NCBI RefSeq assembly: GCF_900411315.1
Contig: NZ_LS990887.1
Coordinates: 248,001-312,000, forward strand
Direction: 5' to 3'
Length of the DNA: 64,000 nucleotides
Source of the DNA: Corynebacterium senegalense
GTDB taxonomy: Bacteria > Actinomycetota > Actinomycetes > Mycobacteriales > Mycobacteriaceae
Shown here: positions 14,421 through 21,871 of the stretch, piece by piece
Position numbering within the stretch: the stretch's first letter is position 1
Layout: the number at the start of each line of letters is the position of its first letter
The notes under the pieces: model-generated
What the model was told of the DNA's origin: nothing
Seen by the model: only the letters and a program-made list of their open reading frames with translations
Database searches by the model: none
Translations under genes and position numbers: made by a program

Positions 14421-15803
14421 ATGATGGACATACTCATATCGATCATCGCGCTGCTCGGGTTCGTCCTGCTGACGGCGTCAACCGGGCTGTTCGTGGCCAT
14501 CGAGTTCGCGATGACCGGCCTCGAGCGCTCGGCCGTCGAGGCGCACGTGCGCACCAAGGGGGACAAGACGGCCAAGGCCGTCGCGCGCGACCACGCCAAC
14601 CTCTCCTTCGTGCTCTCCGGGGCTCAGCTCGGCATCACCCTGACCACTCTGGCCGCCGGCTACCTCGCGGAGCCGGTCCTCGGCTCCTTCTTCACCCCTC
14701 TGCTCGAGCTCGTCGGGCTGAGTGAGTCCGCCTCCACCACCGTCGCCCTCGTCCTGGCGCTCGTGGTGGCGACGTTCCTCTCCATGGTCTTCGGCGAGCT
14801 GGTGCCCAAGAACGCCGCCATCACCGAACCGCTGCACACGGCCCGCCTGGTTGTGCCGCCGGTCAACGCCTTCAACACGGTGTTCAAGTGGTTCATCAAG
14901 GCGCTCAACGCGTCGGCGAACCGGTTCGTGCGCAGGCTGGGCTTCGAGCCGGCCGACGAGCTCGCCTCCGCCCGCTCGGGCCAGGAGCTGGGCGCCATGG
15001 TGCGCAACTCCGCCGAGGCGGGCGGCCTCGACGCCGACACCGCACGCGTGATCGACCGCTCCCTCCAGTTCGGCGAGACCACCGCCGAGGAGGTGATGAC
15101 GCCGCGCTCGAAGATCAACTCGCTCGACGCCGAGGACACCGTCGCGGACCTCATCGCCATGGCGCACGAGACGGGCCACTCCCGTTTCCCCGTGCGCCGC
15201 GGCGACCTCGACGACACGGTCGGGGTGGTCCACATCAAGGACGCGTTCTCCGTGCCGAGGCAGGAGCGCCCGACGACGAAGCTCGGCGAGCTGGCCCGCC
15301 CCGTCCCCTTCGTGCCCGGCACGCTCGACGGTGACGCCGTGCTCAACCGCGTCCGCTCGGCGGGCTCCCAGGTGGTGCTCGTGGCCGACGAGTACGGCGG
15401 CACGCAGGGCCTGGTCACCATCGAGGACGTCGTCGAGGAGATCCTCGGCGAGGTCTACGACGAGTACGACGACCGCGAGTCCGAGCGCGACTTCCAGCGC
15501 TTCGGCTCCTCCTGGGCCATCTCCGGGCTGGTGCGCCTGGACGAGGTGAGCGCCCGCACGTCCTACACCGCGCCCGAGGGCCCCTACGAAACCCTCGGCG
15601 GGCTGGTCATGTCCACCCTGGGCCGTATCCCGCGGGTCGGCGACAAGGTCCTCCTGCCGGAGGGCTCCAGCAACTTCCAGGAGGCCTTCGGGTCCGGCAA
15701 CGCCGGGCGGTGGATGGCGCGCGTCTCGGTGATGGACGACAGGCGCGTCGACAGCGTCATCCTCACCCCCGTGCCCCGCGAGAAGGAGGAGGCCGCATCG
15801 TGA
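14421..15803 (+). CDS. CNNM/CBS-domain membrane protein (CorC/HlyC type), first of two
   Basis: 460 residues. An N-terminal DUF21/CNNM membrane domain with about four hydrophobic segments (ISIIALLGFVLLTASTGLF at the start) is followed by a pair of CBS domains (MTPRSKINSLDAEDTVADL to VADEYGGTQGLVTIEDVVEEI, about 225-345). A CorC/HlyC transporter-associated domain ends the protein. Such proteins are implicated in Mg2+ or Co2+ efflux and were once called hemolysins. Stop codon overlaps the start of a paralogue, so the two are coupled. The presence of corA 4 kb upstream fits divalent-ion homeostasis but is not proof. Confidence 0.9.
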   Translation: MMDILISIIALLGFVLLTASTGLFVAIEFAMTGLERSAVEAHVRTKGDKTAKAVARDHANLSFVLSGAQLGITLTTLAAGYLAEPVLGSFFTPLLELVGLSESASTTVALVLALVVATFLSMVFGELVPKNAAITEPLHTARLVVPPVNAFNTVFKWFIKALNASANRFVRRLGFEPADELASARSGQELGAMVRNSAEAGGLDADTARVIDRSLQFGETTAEEVMTPRSKINSLDAEDTVADLIAMAHETGHSRFPVRRGDLDDTVGVVHIKDAFSVPRQERPTTKLGELARPVPFVPGTLDGDAVLNRVRSAGSQVVLVADEYGGTQGLVTIEDVVEEILGEVYDEYDDRESERDFQRFGSSWAISGLVRLDEVSARTSYTAPEGPYETLGGLVMSTLGRIPRVGDKVLLPEGSSNFQEAFGSGNAGRWMARVSVMDDRRVDSVILTPVPREKEEAAS

Positions 15804-16855
15804 GCATCGTCGTCGCCATCCTACTCATCGTCCTCCTCCTCGCCGCGAACGCCTTCTTCGTGGCCGTGGAGTTCGCCCTCATCTCCTCGCGCCGCGACCG
15901 GTTGGAGTCCCTCCTCGCCCAGGGCAAGCGCGAGGCCCAGGGCGTGCTGGAGGCAACCGAGCACCTCTCCATCTATCTCGCCGGCGCCCAGTTCGGCATC
16001 ACGGTCGCCTCGCTGGTGCTGGGCAAGGTCGCCGAGCCCGCCATCGCGCACTACGTGGAGATCCCGTTCACGTACCTCGGACTCCCATCGGACCTGCTCC
16101 ACCCCGTCTCCTTCGTCATCGCGCTCGGCCTGATCTCCTACCTGCACATCCTCTTCGGCGAGATGGTGCCGAAGAACATCGCCATCGCGGGGCCCGAATC
16201 GCTGGCCCTGTGGCTCACCCCCGCCATGACGCTGTGGGTGAAGGCGACCCGGCCGATCATCGAGTTCCTCAACTGGGTGGCGCGCGTGACCCTCCACGCC
16301 TTCGGCATCGAGCAGCGCGACGATCTGGAGTCGACGGTGGACCAGGAGCAGCTCGCCACGATGATCCAGGAGTCGCGCGAGGAGGGCCTCCTGGACGCGG
16401 AAGAGACCCTGCGGCTGGCGAAGGCCCTGCGCTCGGATTCGCGCAGCCTGAAGGAGGTGATGATCCCGCTCGACAAGCTCAAGACCATCGCCTACTCGGG
16501 CCGCGGCATCCCCCTGAGCGCCATCGAGGAGGCCGTGCGCGAGACGGGCTTCTCCCGCTTCCCGGTCGAGCGCGCCGAGGGCGTGCTGGTGGGCTACATC
16601 CACGTCAAGGACATCCTCGACCTCATGGCGCCCGACGCCGAGGAGGACGCCCTCATCCCCACCTCCCGCATCCGCGCGCTGAGCATCGTCGACGGCGCGG
16701 GCAGCCTCGACGACGCGCTGACGGCCATGCACCGCCGCTCGGCCCACATGGCACAGGTCCGCGACGACGGGGAGCTGGTCGGGGTGCTCGCCCTGGAGGA
16801 CATCATCGAGGAGTACGTCGGCACCGTGTCCGACTGGACACACGAGGGGGCCTAG
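15800..16855 (+). CDS. CNNM/CBS-domain membrane protein, second of two
   Basis: 351-residue paralogue of the preceding protein: hydrophobic N-terminus (IVVAILLIVLLLAANAFFVAVEFAL), DUF21 membrane domain, then CBS pair (MIPLDKLKTIAYSGRGIPLSAI to GVLALEDIIEEYVG). It ends just after the second CBS domain and lacks the CorC/HlyC domain of its partner. GTG 15800 overlaps the upstream stop (GTGA). The unequal C-termini suggest a heteromeric pair; this is inference. Confidence 0.9.
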   Translation: MSIVVAILLIVLLLAANAFFVAVEFALISSRRDRLESLLAQGKREAQGVLEATEHLSIYLAGAQFGITVASLVLGKVAEPAIAHYVEIPFTYLGLPSDLLHPVSFVIALGLISYLHILFGEMVPKNIAIAGPESLALWLTPAMTLWVKATRPIIEFLNWVARVTLHAFGIEQRDDLESTVDQEQLATMIQESREEGLLDAEETLRLAKALRSDSRSLKEVMIPLDKLKTIAYSGRGIPLSAIEEAVRETGFSRFPVERAEGVLVGYIHVKDILDLMAPDAEEDALIPTSRIRALSIVDGAGSLDDALTAMHRRSAHMAQVRDDGELVGVLALEDIIEEYVGTVSDWTHEGA

Positions 16856-16856
16856 T

Positions 16857-17744
16857 GTGGAAACGGAGCTCACCCGCCCACAGTGGCTCCGCGCCGCCGC
16901 CGAGCACGAGGACCGCGCCGCGAGGTGGGTCCGCCCCCACCTCGAGCGGCGCCGGGCCGGGCAGAAGCACCCGGTGTGGGACTTCCTCTTCGACTACTAC
17001 CGGCTCCGCCCCAGCCAGCTCTCGCGGTGGCACCCGGGCCTCGGCACGGCGCTTCTCGACGCCACCACGGCTCCCGCCTCCCCCACCAGCGGCTGGCGGG
17101 ACTACCGCGTCGACGAGCACGGCACCGCCCGGCTGGATACCGGGGCGCTTCTCGCCCACCGCGAGGAGGGGCTGCGCCAGGTGCGCGCCCTGGTGGCGTC
17201 GATAGGCGGAGCCCAGCCCCACTTCGACTGCTTCGGGCTGCACGAATGGGCGATGCTCTACCGCACCGACGCCCCGCGCCACGGGCTGCCGCTGCGCCTC
17301 GGTGCCGAGGGGACGAACCGCGTCGTCGAGTTCCACCAGCTCAAATGCAGCCACTTCGACGCCTACCGCTTCTTCACCCCCGCCGCGCGTCCGCTCAACC
17401 TGACGGTGCTCACCCGCGAGGGCCAGGCGGGCAGCGACCAGCCGGGGTGCGTCCACGCCACGATGGACCTGTACAAATGGGCTTCGACGATGGGCCCGGT
17501 CACGCCCGGGGACCTGCTGCTGGACTGCTTCGAGCTCGCGGCGAAGGCGCGCCGGCTCGACATGGAGGCCTCGCCCTACGACTGCCGGGGGCTGGGCTTC
17601 GGCGTCGTGGCGATCGAGACCGCCGAGGGCAAGGCGGAGTACGTGCGGCGCCAGCGCGAGCTCGCGGCCGAGGCCGAACCCCTGCGGGTCCGGCTTGTCG
17701 CGCTCCTCGACGCGCTGTTCGCCGATAGTATGACGAGCAGGTAA
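16857..17744 (+). CDS. Conserved actinobacterial protein of unknown function
   Basis: 295 residues beginning METELTRPQWLRAAAEHEDRAARWV, with conserved blocks FDCFGLHEWAMLYR, FHQLKCSHFDAYRFF and CVHATMDLYKWA. Several His, Cys and acidic residues in these blocks look like an active site. I recall homologues carrying the label 3-methyladenine DNA glycosylase in actinobacterial genomes, but no recognised glycosylase motif is visible and I would not rely on that name. The GTG start is one base after the upstream stop codon, so it is in the operon with the CNNM genes. Confidence 0.75.
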   Translation: METELTRPQWLRAAAEHEDRAARWVRPHLERRRAGQKHPVWDFLFDYYRLRPSQLSRWHPGLGTALLDATTAPASPTSGWRDYRVDEHGTARLDTGALLAHREEGLRQVRALVASIGGAQPHFDCFGLHEWAMLYRTDAPRHGLPLRLGAEGTNRVVEFHQLKCSHFDAYRFFTPAARPLNLTVLTREGQAGSDQPGCVHATMDLYKWASTMGPVTPGDLLLDCFELAAKARRLDMEASPYDCRGLGFGVVAIETAEGKAEYVRRQRELAAEAEPLRVRLVALLDALFADSMTSR

Positions 17745-17774
17745 ATTTCCGAGATACGTGAGGTGGTCACTGCC

Positions 17775-19178
17775 ATGGGTCGGCACTCCAGCGGCAAGAA
17801 CAACTACTCCCTGTCCGCCGGCGCGTTGTCGGCGGTCGCGGTCGCGATTGTCGCCGTCGCCGCCCTGGTCTGGTTCCTCGTCGCCCGCCCGGGCTCCGAC
17901 GGGGAGGAGGCGGCGGCACCCGAGTGCGTCTCCGGAGAGCTGAGCCTGCCCGTCAGCGCAACCGACGACGATGTCGCGCGCCAGCTCATCGACGACTACG
18001 CCTCCGCCTCCCCCGTCGTGCGCGACTACTGTGTGACCCCGACGCTGGTCAGCTCGCCGGCGGAGGCGGCCGTCCACATCGCGCCGAATACGCCGGTGAC
18101 CCAGCAGGAGCTGGCGCGCGAGAACCGCACCGCCTCCGTCTCCGACCCCGCCCCGGTGGCCCAGCGCGAGGCCGGCGTGGCGGGCGCGGCGGTGCCGGGA
18201 ACCAGGGAGGAGGTCCAGCTTGCGGCCGTCGCCTTCCCCGTCGACGAGGAACCCGCCGCCTCGGCCGTGGTGGCCGCCGCCCTGGCGGGTGACGACGAGA
18301 GCGCGGTCAAGGCGCTGAGCGGCCAGCGCATCGCCCGCGTGGCGGACATCGCCGGCGACCGCGCCCGCTACGCGGCCACGCTGGAGGACTCGGTGCCGGA
18401 GGGACTCGGCTTCACCGGCCTGGGCAGCTACGTGGTGTACTCCGCGATCCCCCTGAACCAGGGCGGGCCCGTCACCGAGGACCAGGCTCGCGCCGGGCAG
18501 GACTTCGCCCGCGCGGCGGCCGAGAAGTTCTCCGGCGAGGTCGCGGACCAGCCCACGATCTCCGAGACCGTCTGGGCCGCCGCCACTCCCTCGGGCGGCA
18601 CGGCCGAGACCGCGCCCTCCGAGACCGCCGAGCGCGCCGCCGCCCCGATGACGGACACCCTCTTCCTGCTCGACACCTCCGCGGCGATGGCGCCGTACCT
18701 GCCGGCCGCAGCCGACGGGATCGGCGCCTCCGCGCGCGCCGTGGCCGCCGACGGGCACCGGATCGGGCTGTGGAACTACTCCTCGCCCCTGTCCCCCGGC
18801 GTGACCAAGGCCTACCGGGAAAACGTCGCGCTGACGCCGAACGCCGACGAGGTCGCGACCGCCTCCGGCCGGTTCCTCACCGACGGGCAGCCGCAGACCC
18901 GCGAGGCGCTCGCGGCGGCGCTCGCCTACGCGGGGGAGGTCGGCGGCGACGTGCGGGTCGTGCTCATCACCACCGGAACTGCCGACGGCGGCGACGACGA
19001 GGCCTTCGCCGCCTCCCTGCGCAACGCCGCCGCCCGGGGGATTCAGGTCGACGTCGTCCACGTCGGAGAAGGACAGGAGGATCCTGCCGTCACCGCCGCC
19101 GCGCGCAGTAACGCCAACGCTGCCGACGCCGCGGCCCTGCCCGCCGCCATCCGCACCGCGGCCGGCACCCGGTCATAG
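17775..19178 (+). CDS. Membrane-anchored VWA-like protein with degenerate metal site
   Basis: 467 residues: a short basic N-terminus (MGRHSSGKNNY), one membrane segment (about 17-38), a long extracytoplasmic region with Cys51 and Cys86, then a C-terminal von Willebrand A-like domain from about residue 293. The metal-binding DxSxS motif reads DTSAA (300-304), so its last Ser is missing; LITTGTADGGDD follows where the later metal ligands are expected. It probably binds a wall or secreted partner, or is a structural remnant of such a domain. ATG 17775 is preferred over GTG 17763 because of the MGRHSSGKNNY start and the GAGGTGG upstream. Confidence 0.7.
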   Translation: MGRHSSGKNNYSLSAGALSAVAVAIVAVAALVWFLVARPGSDGEEAAAPECVSGELSLPVSATDDDVARQLIDDYASASPVVRDYCVTPTLVSSPAEAAVHIAPNTPVTQQELARENRTASVSDPAPVAQREAGVAGAAVPGTREEVQLAAVAFPVDEEPAASAVVAAALAGDDESAVKALSGQRIARVADIAGDRARYAATLEDSVPEGLGFTGLGSYVVYSAIPLNQGGPVTEDQARAGQDFARAAAEKFSGEVADQPTISETVWAAATPSGGTAETAPSETAERAAAPMTDTLFLLDTSAAMAPYLPAAADGIGASARAVAADGHRIGLWNYSSPLSPGVTKAYRENVALTPNADEVATASGRFLTDGQPQTREALAAALAYAGEVGGDVRVVLITTGTADGGDDEAFAASLRNAAARGIQVDVVHVGEGQEDPAVTAAARSNANAADAAALPAAIRTAAGTRS

Positions 19179-19179
19179 G

Positions 19180-19203
19180 AAAACCCCGGCCAGCCGGCCG
19201 GGG
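19180..19203 (-). terminator. Terminator of the MerR gene
   Basis: CCCCGGCC (19184-19191) and GGCCGGGG (19196-19203) form an 8-bp stem; on the minus strand it is followed by TTTT. It lies between the convergent VWA-like gene and the MerR gene and may serve both. Confidence 0.75.
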
Positions 19204-19217
19204 CTCGTGGGCGTTTC

Positions 19218-19781
19218 CTAGGAGGACTTGCGGCGGCGGCGCGCTGCCAGCTCGTCGAGTCCGATGACGTTGTCGCCCGCGCCGTCCTCGGCCACCCGCT
19301 CGGCCGGGAAGGAGGAGATGGTGCCGGTGAGGTCGCGCATGATCTGCGGCACCGCGATGCCGAACACGCCCTGCCCGCCGCCGAGCAGGTCGATGATCTC
19401 CTCGTTGCTGCGGCACTCGTAGACGGTGGTGCCGTCGGAGACGAGGGTGATCTCCGCGATGTCGCTGACTCCGCGGTCGCGCAGCTTGTCGACGGCAAGG
19501 CGGATGTTCTGCAGGGAGATCCCCGTGTCCAGCAGGCCCTTGACGATCTTGAGGACGAGGATGTCCTTGAAGGAGTACAGGCGCTGGGACCCGGAGCCGC
19601 GGGCACCGCGGATGGAGGGGCGCACGAGGTTGGTGCGCGCCCAGTAGTCGAGCTGGCGGTAGGTAATGCCGGCGACCTGGCAGGCAATGGGTACGCGGTA
19701 TCCCACCTCGTCGGAGGGGCCGACGTCGAAAAGCGTCTCCTGGACTGCGGACTCGCCGGGGTGCGGCTGCTGGTTGCTCAC
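19218..19781 (-). CDS. MerR-family regulator (Rv1830/ResR-like)
   Basis: 187 residues. The winged-helix DNA-binding part (VGYRVPIACQVAGITYRQLDYWARTNLVRPS) is followed by the ARGSGSQRLYSFKDILVLKIVK helix region and a C-terminal domain without Cys metal ligands. The order MerR, DUF151, MerR, FHA protein matches the Mycobacterium tuberculosis Rv1830-Rv1827 block, where Rv1830 (ResR/McdR) influences growth and division. By synteny this is its orthologue. Its promoter region (19782-19897) contains a 13-bp inverted repeat next to the upstream gene. Confidence 0.88.
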   Translation of the reverse strand: MSNQQPHPGESAVQETLFDVGPSDEVGYRVPIACQVAGITYRQLDYWARTNLVRPSIRGARGSGSQRLYSFKDILVLKIVKGLLDTGISLQNIRLAVDKLRDRGVSDIAEITLVSDGTTVYECRSNEEIIDLLGGGQGVFGIAVPQIMRDLTGTISSFPAERVAEDGAGDNVIGLDELAARRRRKSS

Positions 19782-19883
19782 GTAATTACTCCCATGAAGT
19801 TTTGCGTTGCGCGCTTGTGCTTATTAAAAAGCAAGCTTAGGGCGCGGTCAACCCCGGCACGGCGCGACACGCCCAGGTCTCAA

Positions 19884-19896
19884 CCTAAACTTTAGG
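19884..19896. repeat. Inverted repeat CCTAAA-C-TTTAGG upstream of the MerR gene
   Basis: Six-base arms about one central base, two bases after the DUF151 stop codon and 103 bases before the MerR start. Could be an operator or the base of a weak terminator; there is no U-run. Confidence 0.4.
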
Positions 19897-19897
19897 C

Positions 19898-20440
19898 TTA
19901 AACTTCGCCTTCGTCCCCGCCATCGAGCTCGTCCTCGTCGACCCCCAGGTCGCGCATGAACTGCTCGAAGGCCGCGTCCTTCTCCTCGTCCCCGCTGGCC
20001 GAGGCCCCGGTCTCTTCCTCCACGACGTCCAGGTCAAAGTAGGTTTTCGCGGCGTCCGCAGTCAGCCTCATCCCGGCCTGGGCCACGACCGTCTCGTCCG
20101 CCTCGATGTCCCGGTCGAGGATCAGAGCGACAGCCAGCGCGTCGGAGGCGCGGGTGTCGAGCTCGGTGCCGTCCCCGAGAGTGAGTGTGGCCATGAACAC
20201 GCCGTTGTAGTAGCTGGACAGCTCAATCGACTGCAGCCCCTCGCCCACGACCTCCGCGAGGAGGTCGTGCGCGGTCGGGCGGTTCGGGGACCACCCGGCC
20301 GCCCTGGCCACGAGGTGCGCGCCCTCGACAGGCGGGAGCCACACCGGGATGTAACGCGCGGGATCCTCGGCGTGGAGCAGCGCGCACACGAAATTTTCGG
20401 GACCCAGGGTGTAAACCCCGGTGAGGGTGACGGGAACCAT
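19898..20440 (-). CDS. DUF151 bifunctional-nuclease-family protein
   Basis: 180 residues. The conserved DUF151 core is visible: YFNGVF-like YYNGVFMATLTL, then DTRASDALAVALILDRDIEADE. Plant members of the family have nuclease activity; bacterial roles are not settled. The C-terminal 45 residues are acidic (EEETGASASGDEEKDA, GVDEDELDGGDEGEV) and probably flexible. It lies seven bases downstream of the second MerR gene and is conserved at this place as Rv1829 in M. tuberculosis. Confidence 0.87.
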   Translation of the reverse strand: MVPVTLTGVYTLGPENFVCALLHAEDPARYIPVWLPPVEGAHLVARAAGWSPNRPTAHDLLAEVVGEGLQSIELSSYYNGVFMATLTLGDGTELDTRASDALAVALILDRDIEADETVVAQAGMRLTADAAKTYFDLDVVEEETGASASGDEEKDAAFEQFMRDLGVDEDELDGGDEGEV

Positions 20441-20447
20441 GCGCGCC

Positions 20448-21185
20448 CTAAGCGTCGAGCCGGCTGCGCAGCTCGTTCTTGACCAGGTCGGCGTGGAGGG
20501 AGACGACCAGCGCGGTCATCTGGTGGCCGATCTCCTCCGCCTTCTGCTTCGCCGACGCGGTGCGCGACTTGGCGACCGGCTCGGTGACCTGCGAGATCAG
20601 GTCGGCCTGGCGGCCGGCGGTGGTCCGCAGCGACTTGAGGTGGCGGATGTCCAGACCGAACTCGGTGAGCGCCAGGGCGGTGGTGACCACGCGGACGTCG
20701 TCGGCGCCGAAGTGGCCGGAGGCGTCCGGGGAGAGCAGCCCGGCGCCGACGAGCTGGTCCACGGTGGACAGCTCGGTGTTCGCCTGGGCGGCGAGGTCGA
20801 CGTCGCTGAGCCGCGTCGCCGCCGGGGCCCGGAAGGTCTCGGGCGATACGATGGGCTCGGCGTTGCTCGCGGACATGAGCGCGGTGACCTGCCCGGAGTC
20901 CATCGCGTCGAGCTGCTCGCGGATGACTTTCAGGGGCAGGTAGTTGTCGCGCTGCGTGACCAGGATGTAGCGCAGGCGCTCCACGTCCTCGTCGGTGAAG
21001 CGGCGATAGCCGGAGGCGGTGCGCTGCGGGGTGATCAGGCCCTCGGACTCCAGAAAGCGGATCTTCGAGACGGTGACGTCGGGGAATTCCTCCCGCAGCC
21101 GGTTGAGGACAACACCGATTGACATGGTTTTGGCGCCTGCGCGCGCGGCAGGCTGCTGCGGGGAAGTCTTGCGAAGTGCGCTCAC
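20448..21185 (-). CDS. MerR-family regulator (Rv1828-like)
   Basis: 245 residues. The N-terminal winged helix reads SIGVVLNRLREEFPDVTVSKIRFLESEGLI then TASGYRRFTDEDVERLRYIL, typical of MerR. The long C-terminal part (DLAAQANTELSTVDQLVGAGLL onwards) may form the dimer or effector region; no metal-binding Cys is present. GTG 21185 is chosen because the resulting VSALRKTSP start matches the length and beginning of Rv1828. The frame remains open upstream to 21281, but that segment is low-complexity and Pro/Gly rich. Signal recognised is unknown. Confidence 0.87.
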   Translation of the reverse strand: MSALRKTSPQQPAARAGAKTMSIGVVLNRLREEFPDVTVSKIRFLESEGLITPQRTASGYRRFTDEDVERLRYILVTQRDNYLPLKVIREQLDAMDSGQVTALMSASNAEPIVSPETFRAPAATRLSDVDLAAQANTELSTVDQLVGAGLLSPDASGHFGADDVRVVTTALALTEFGLDIRHLKSLRTTAGRQADLISQVTEPVAKSRTASAKQKAEEIGHQMTALVVSLHADLVKNELRSRLDA

Positions 21186-21308
21186 GATGTCTGCTCGAGT
21201 TTTCTTTCGGAGTCCTGGCTTGTGCCCCGGCGTTGCGCCCGGGCCGTTGGGGAGAGTGTAGCCGAACGCGCCCGCGCGCACGGCCGATTTGCGTCCTGCG
21301 GGCGGGCT

Positions 21309-21737
21309 CTACTCGGAGTCGGTCAGGAACACAAGGCGGAACTTGCCGATCTGGATCTCGTCGCCGTTGGACAGCGTCTGGGAGTTGCGGGGCTCTCGGT
21401 TGACGTAGGTGCCGTTGAGGGAGCCCACGTCGACGACCTCGAAGCTGCCGTCGTTGCGGCGAAACTCCGCGTGGCGGCGGGAGACGGTGACATCGTCCAG
21501 GAAGATGTCGGCCTCCGGGTGGCGGCCGGCGGTGGTGGTGTCCTGGTCGAGCAGGAAGCGGGAGCCTGCGTTCGGGCCGCGCTTGACAACGAGCAGGGCG
21601 GCACCCTCGGGGAGGTTCTCGGCGCCCCCCACGGAGTCCGACGCGGCGGCGCCCGACTCCATTTCCTTCAGCAGGTCTGCACGGAACACCGAAGTGGTTT
21701 CTACTTGAGTCTCCGGCGTACCAGTGTTCTCGCTCAT
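21309..21737 (-). CDS. odhI: Oxoglutarate dehydrogenase inhibitor OdhI (FHA protein)
   Basis: 142-residue FHA-domain protein that, when unphosphorylated, binds and inhibits the E1 subunit of 2-oxoglutarate dehydrogenase. The Ser/Thr kinase target region ETTSVFRADLL places Thr14 and Thr15 exactly as in the C. glutamicum protein phosphorylated by PknG and related kinases. The FHA signature is complete: GRHPEADIFLDDVTVSRRHAEF (in parts GRHPEADIF, SRRHAEF) and GSLNGTYVN. The ATG follows AGGAG and a TACTAT -10 box (21789-21784). It controls carbon flow between the TCA cycle and glutamate synthesis. Confidence 0.96.
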   Translation of the reverse strand: MSENTGTPETQVETTSVFRADLLKEMESGAAASDSVGGAENLPEGAALLVVKRGPNAGSRFLLDQDTTTAGRHPEADIFLDDVTVSRRHAEFRRNDGSFEVVDVGSLNGTYVNREPRNSQTLSNGDEIQIGKFRLVFLTDSE

Positions 21738-21783
21738 GAATTTCTCCTGACGCTGTCGAGGGATTTCAAATCAACTGTTAGAC

Positions 21784-21789
21784 ATAGTA
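21784..21789 (-). promoter_or_regulatory. odhI promoter -10 box
   Basis: TACTAT on the minus strand, 46 bases upstream of the odhI ATG, with AGGAG between them. Confidence 0.5.
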
Positions 21790-21871
21790 CCGGCTGGGCC
21801 GGGCGGCTGCGGACAAAGGCACTCGTTCGCACCCAAACCGCAGCATACCCCCGGCGCCCGTTCGGGCGGGC

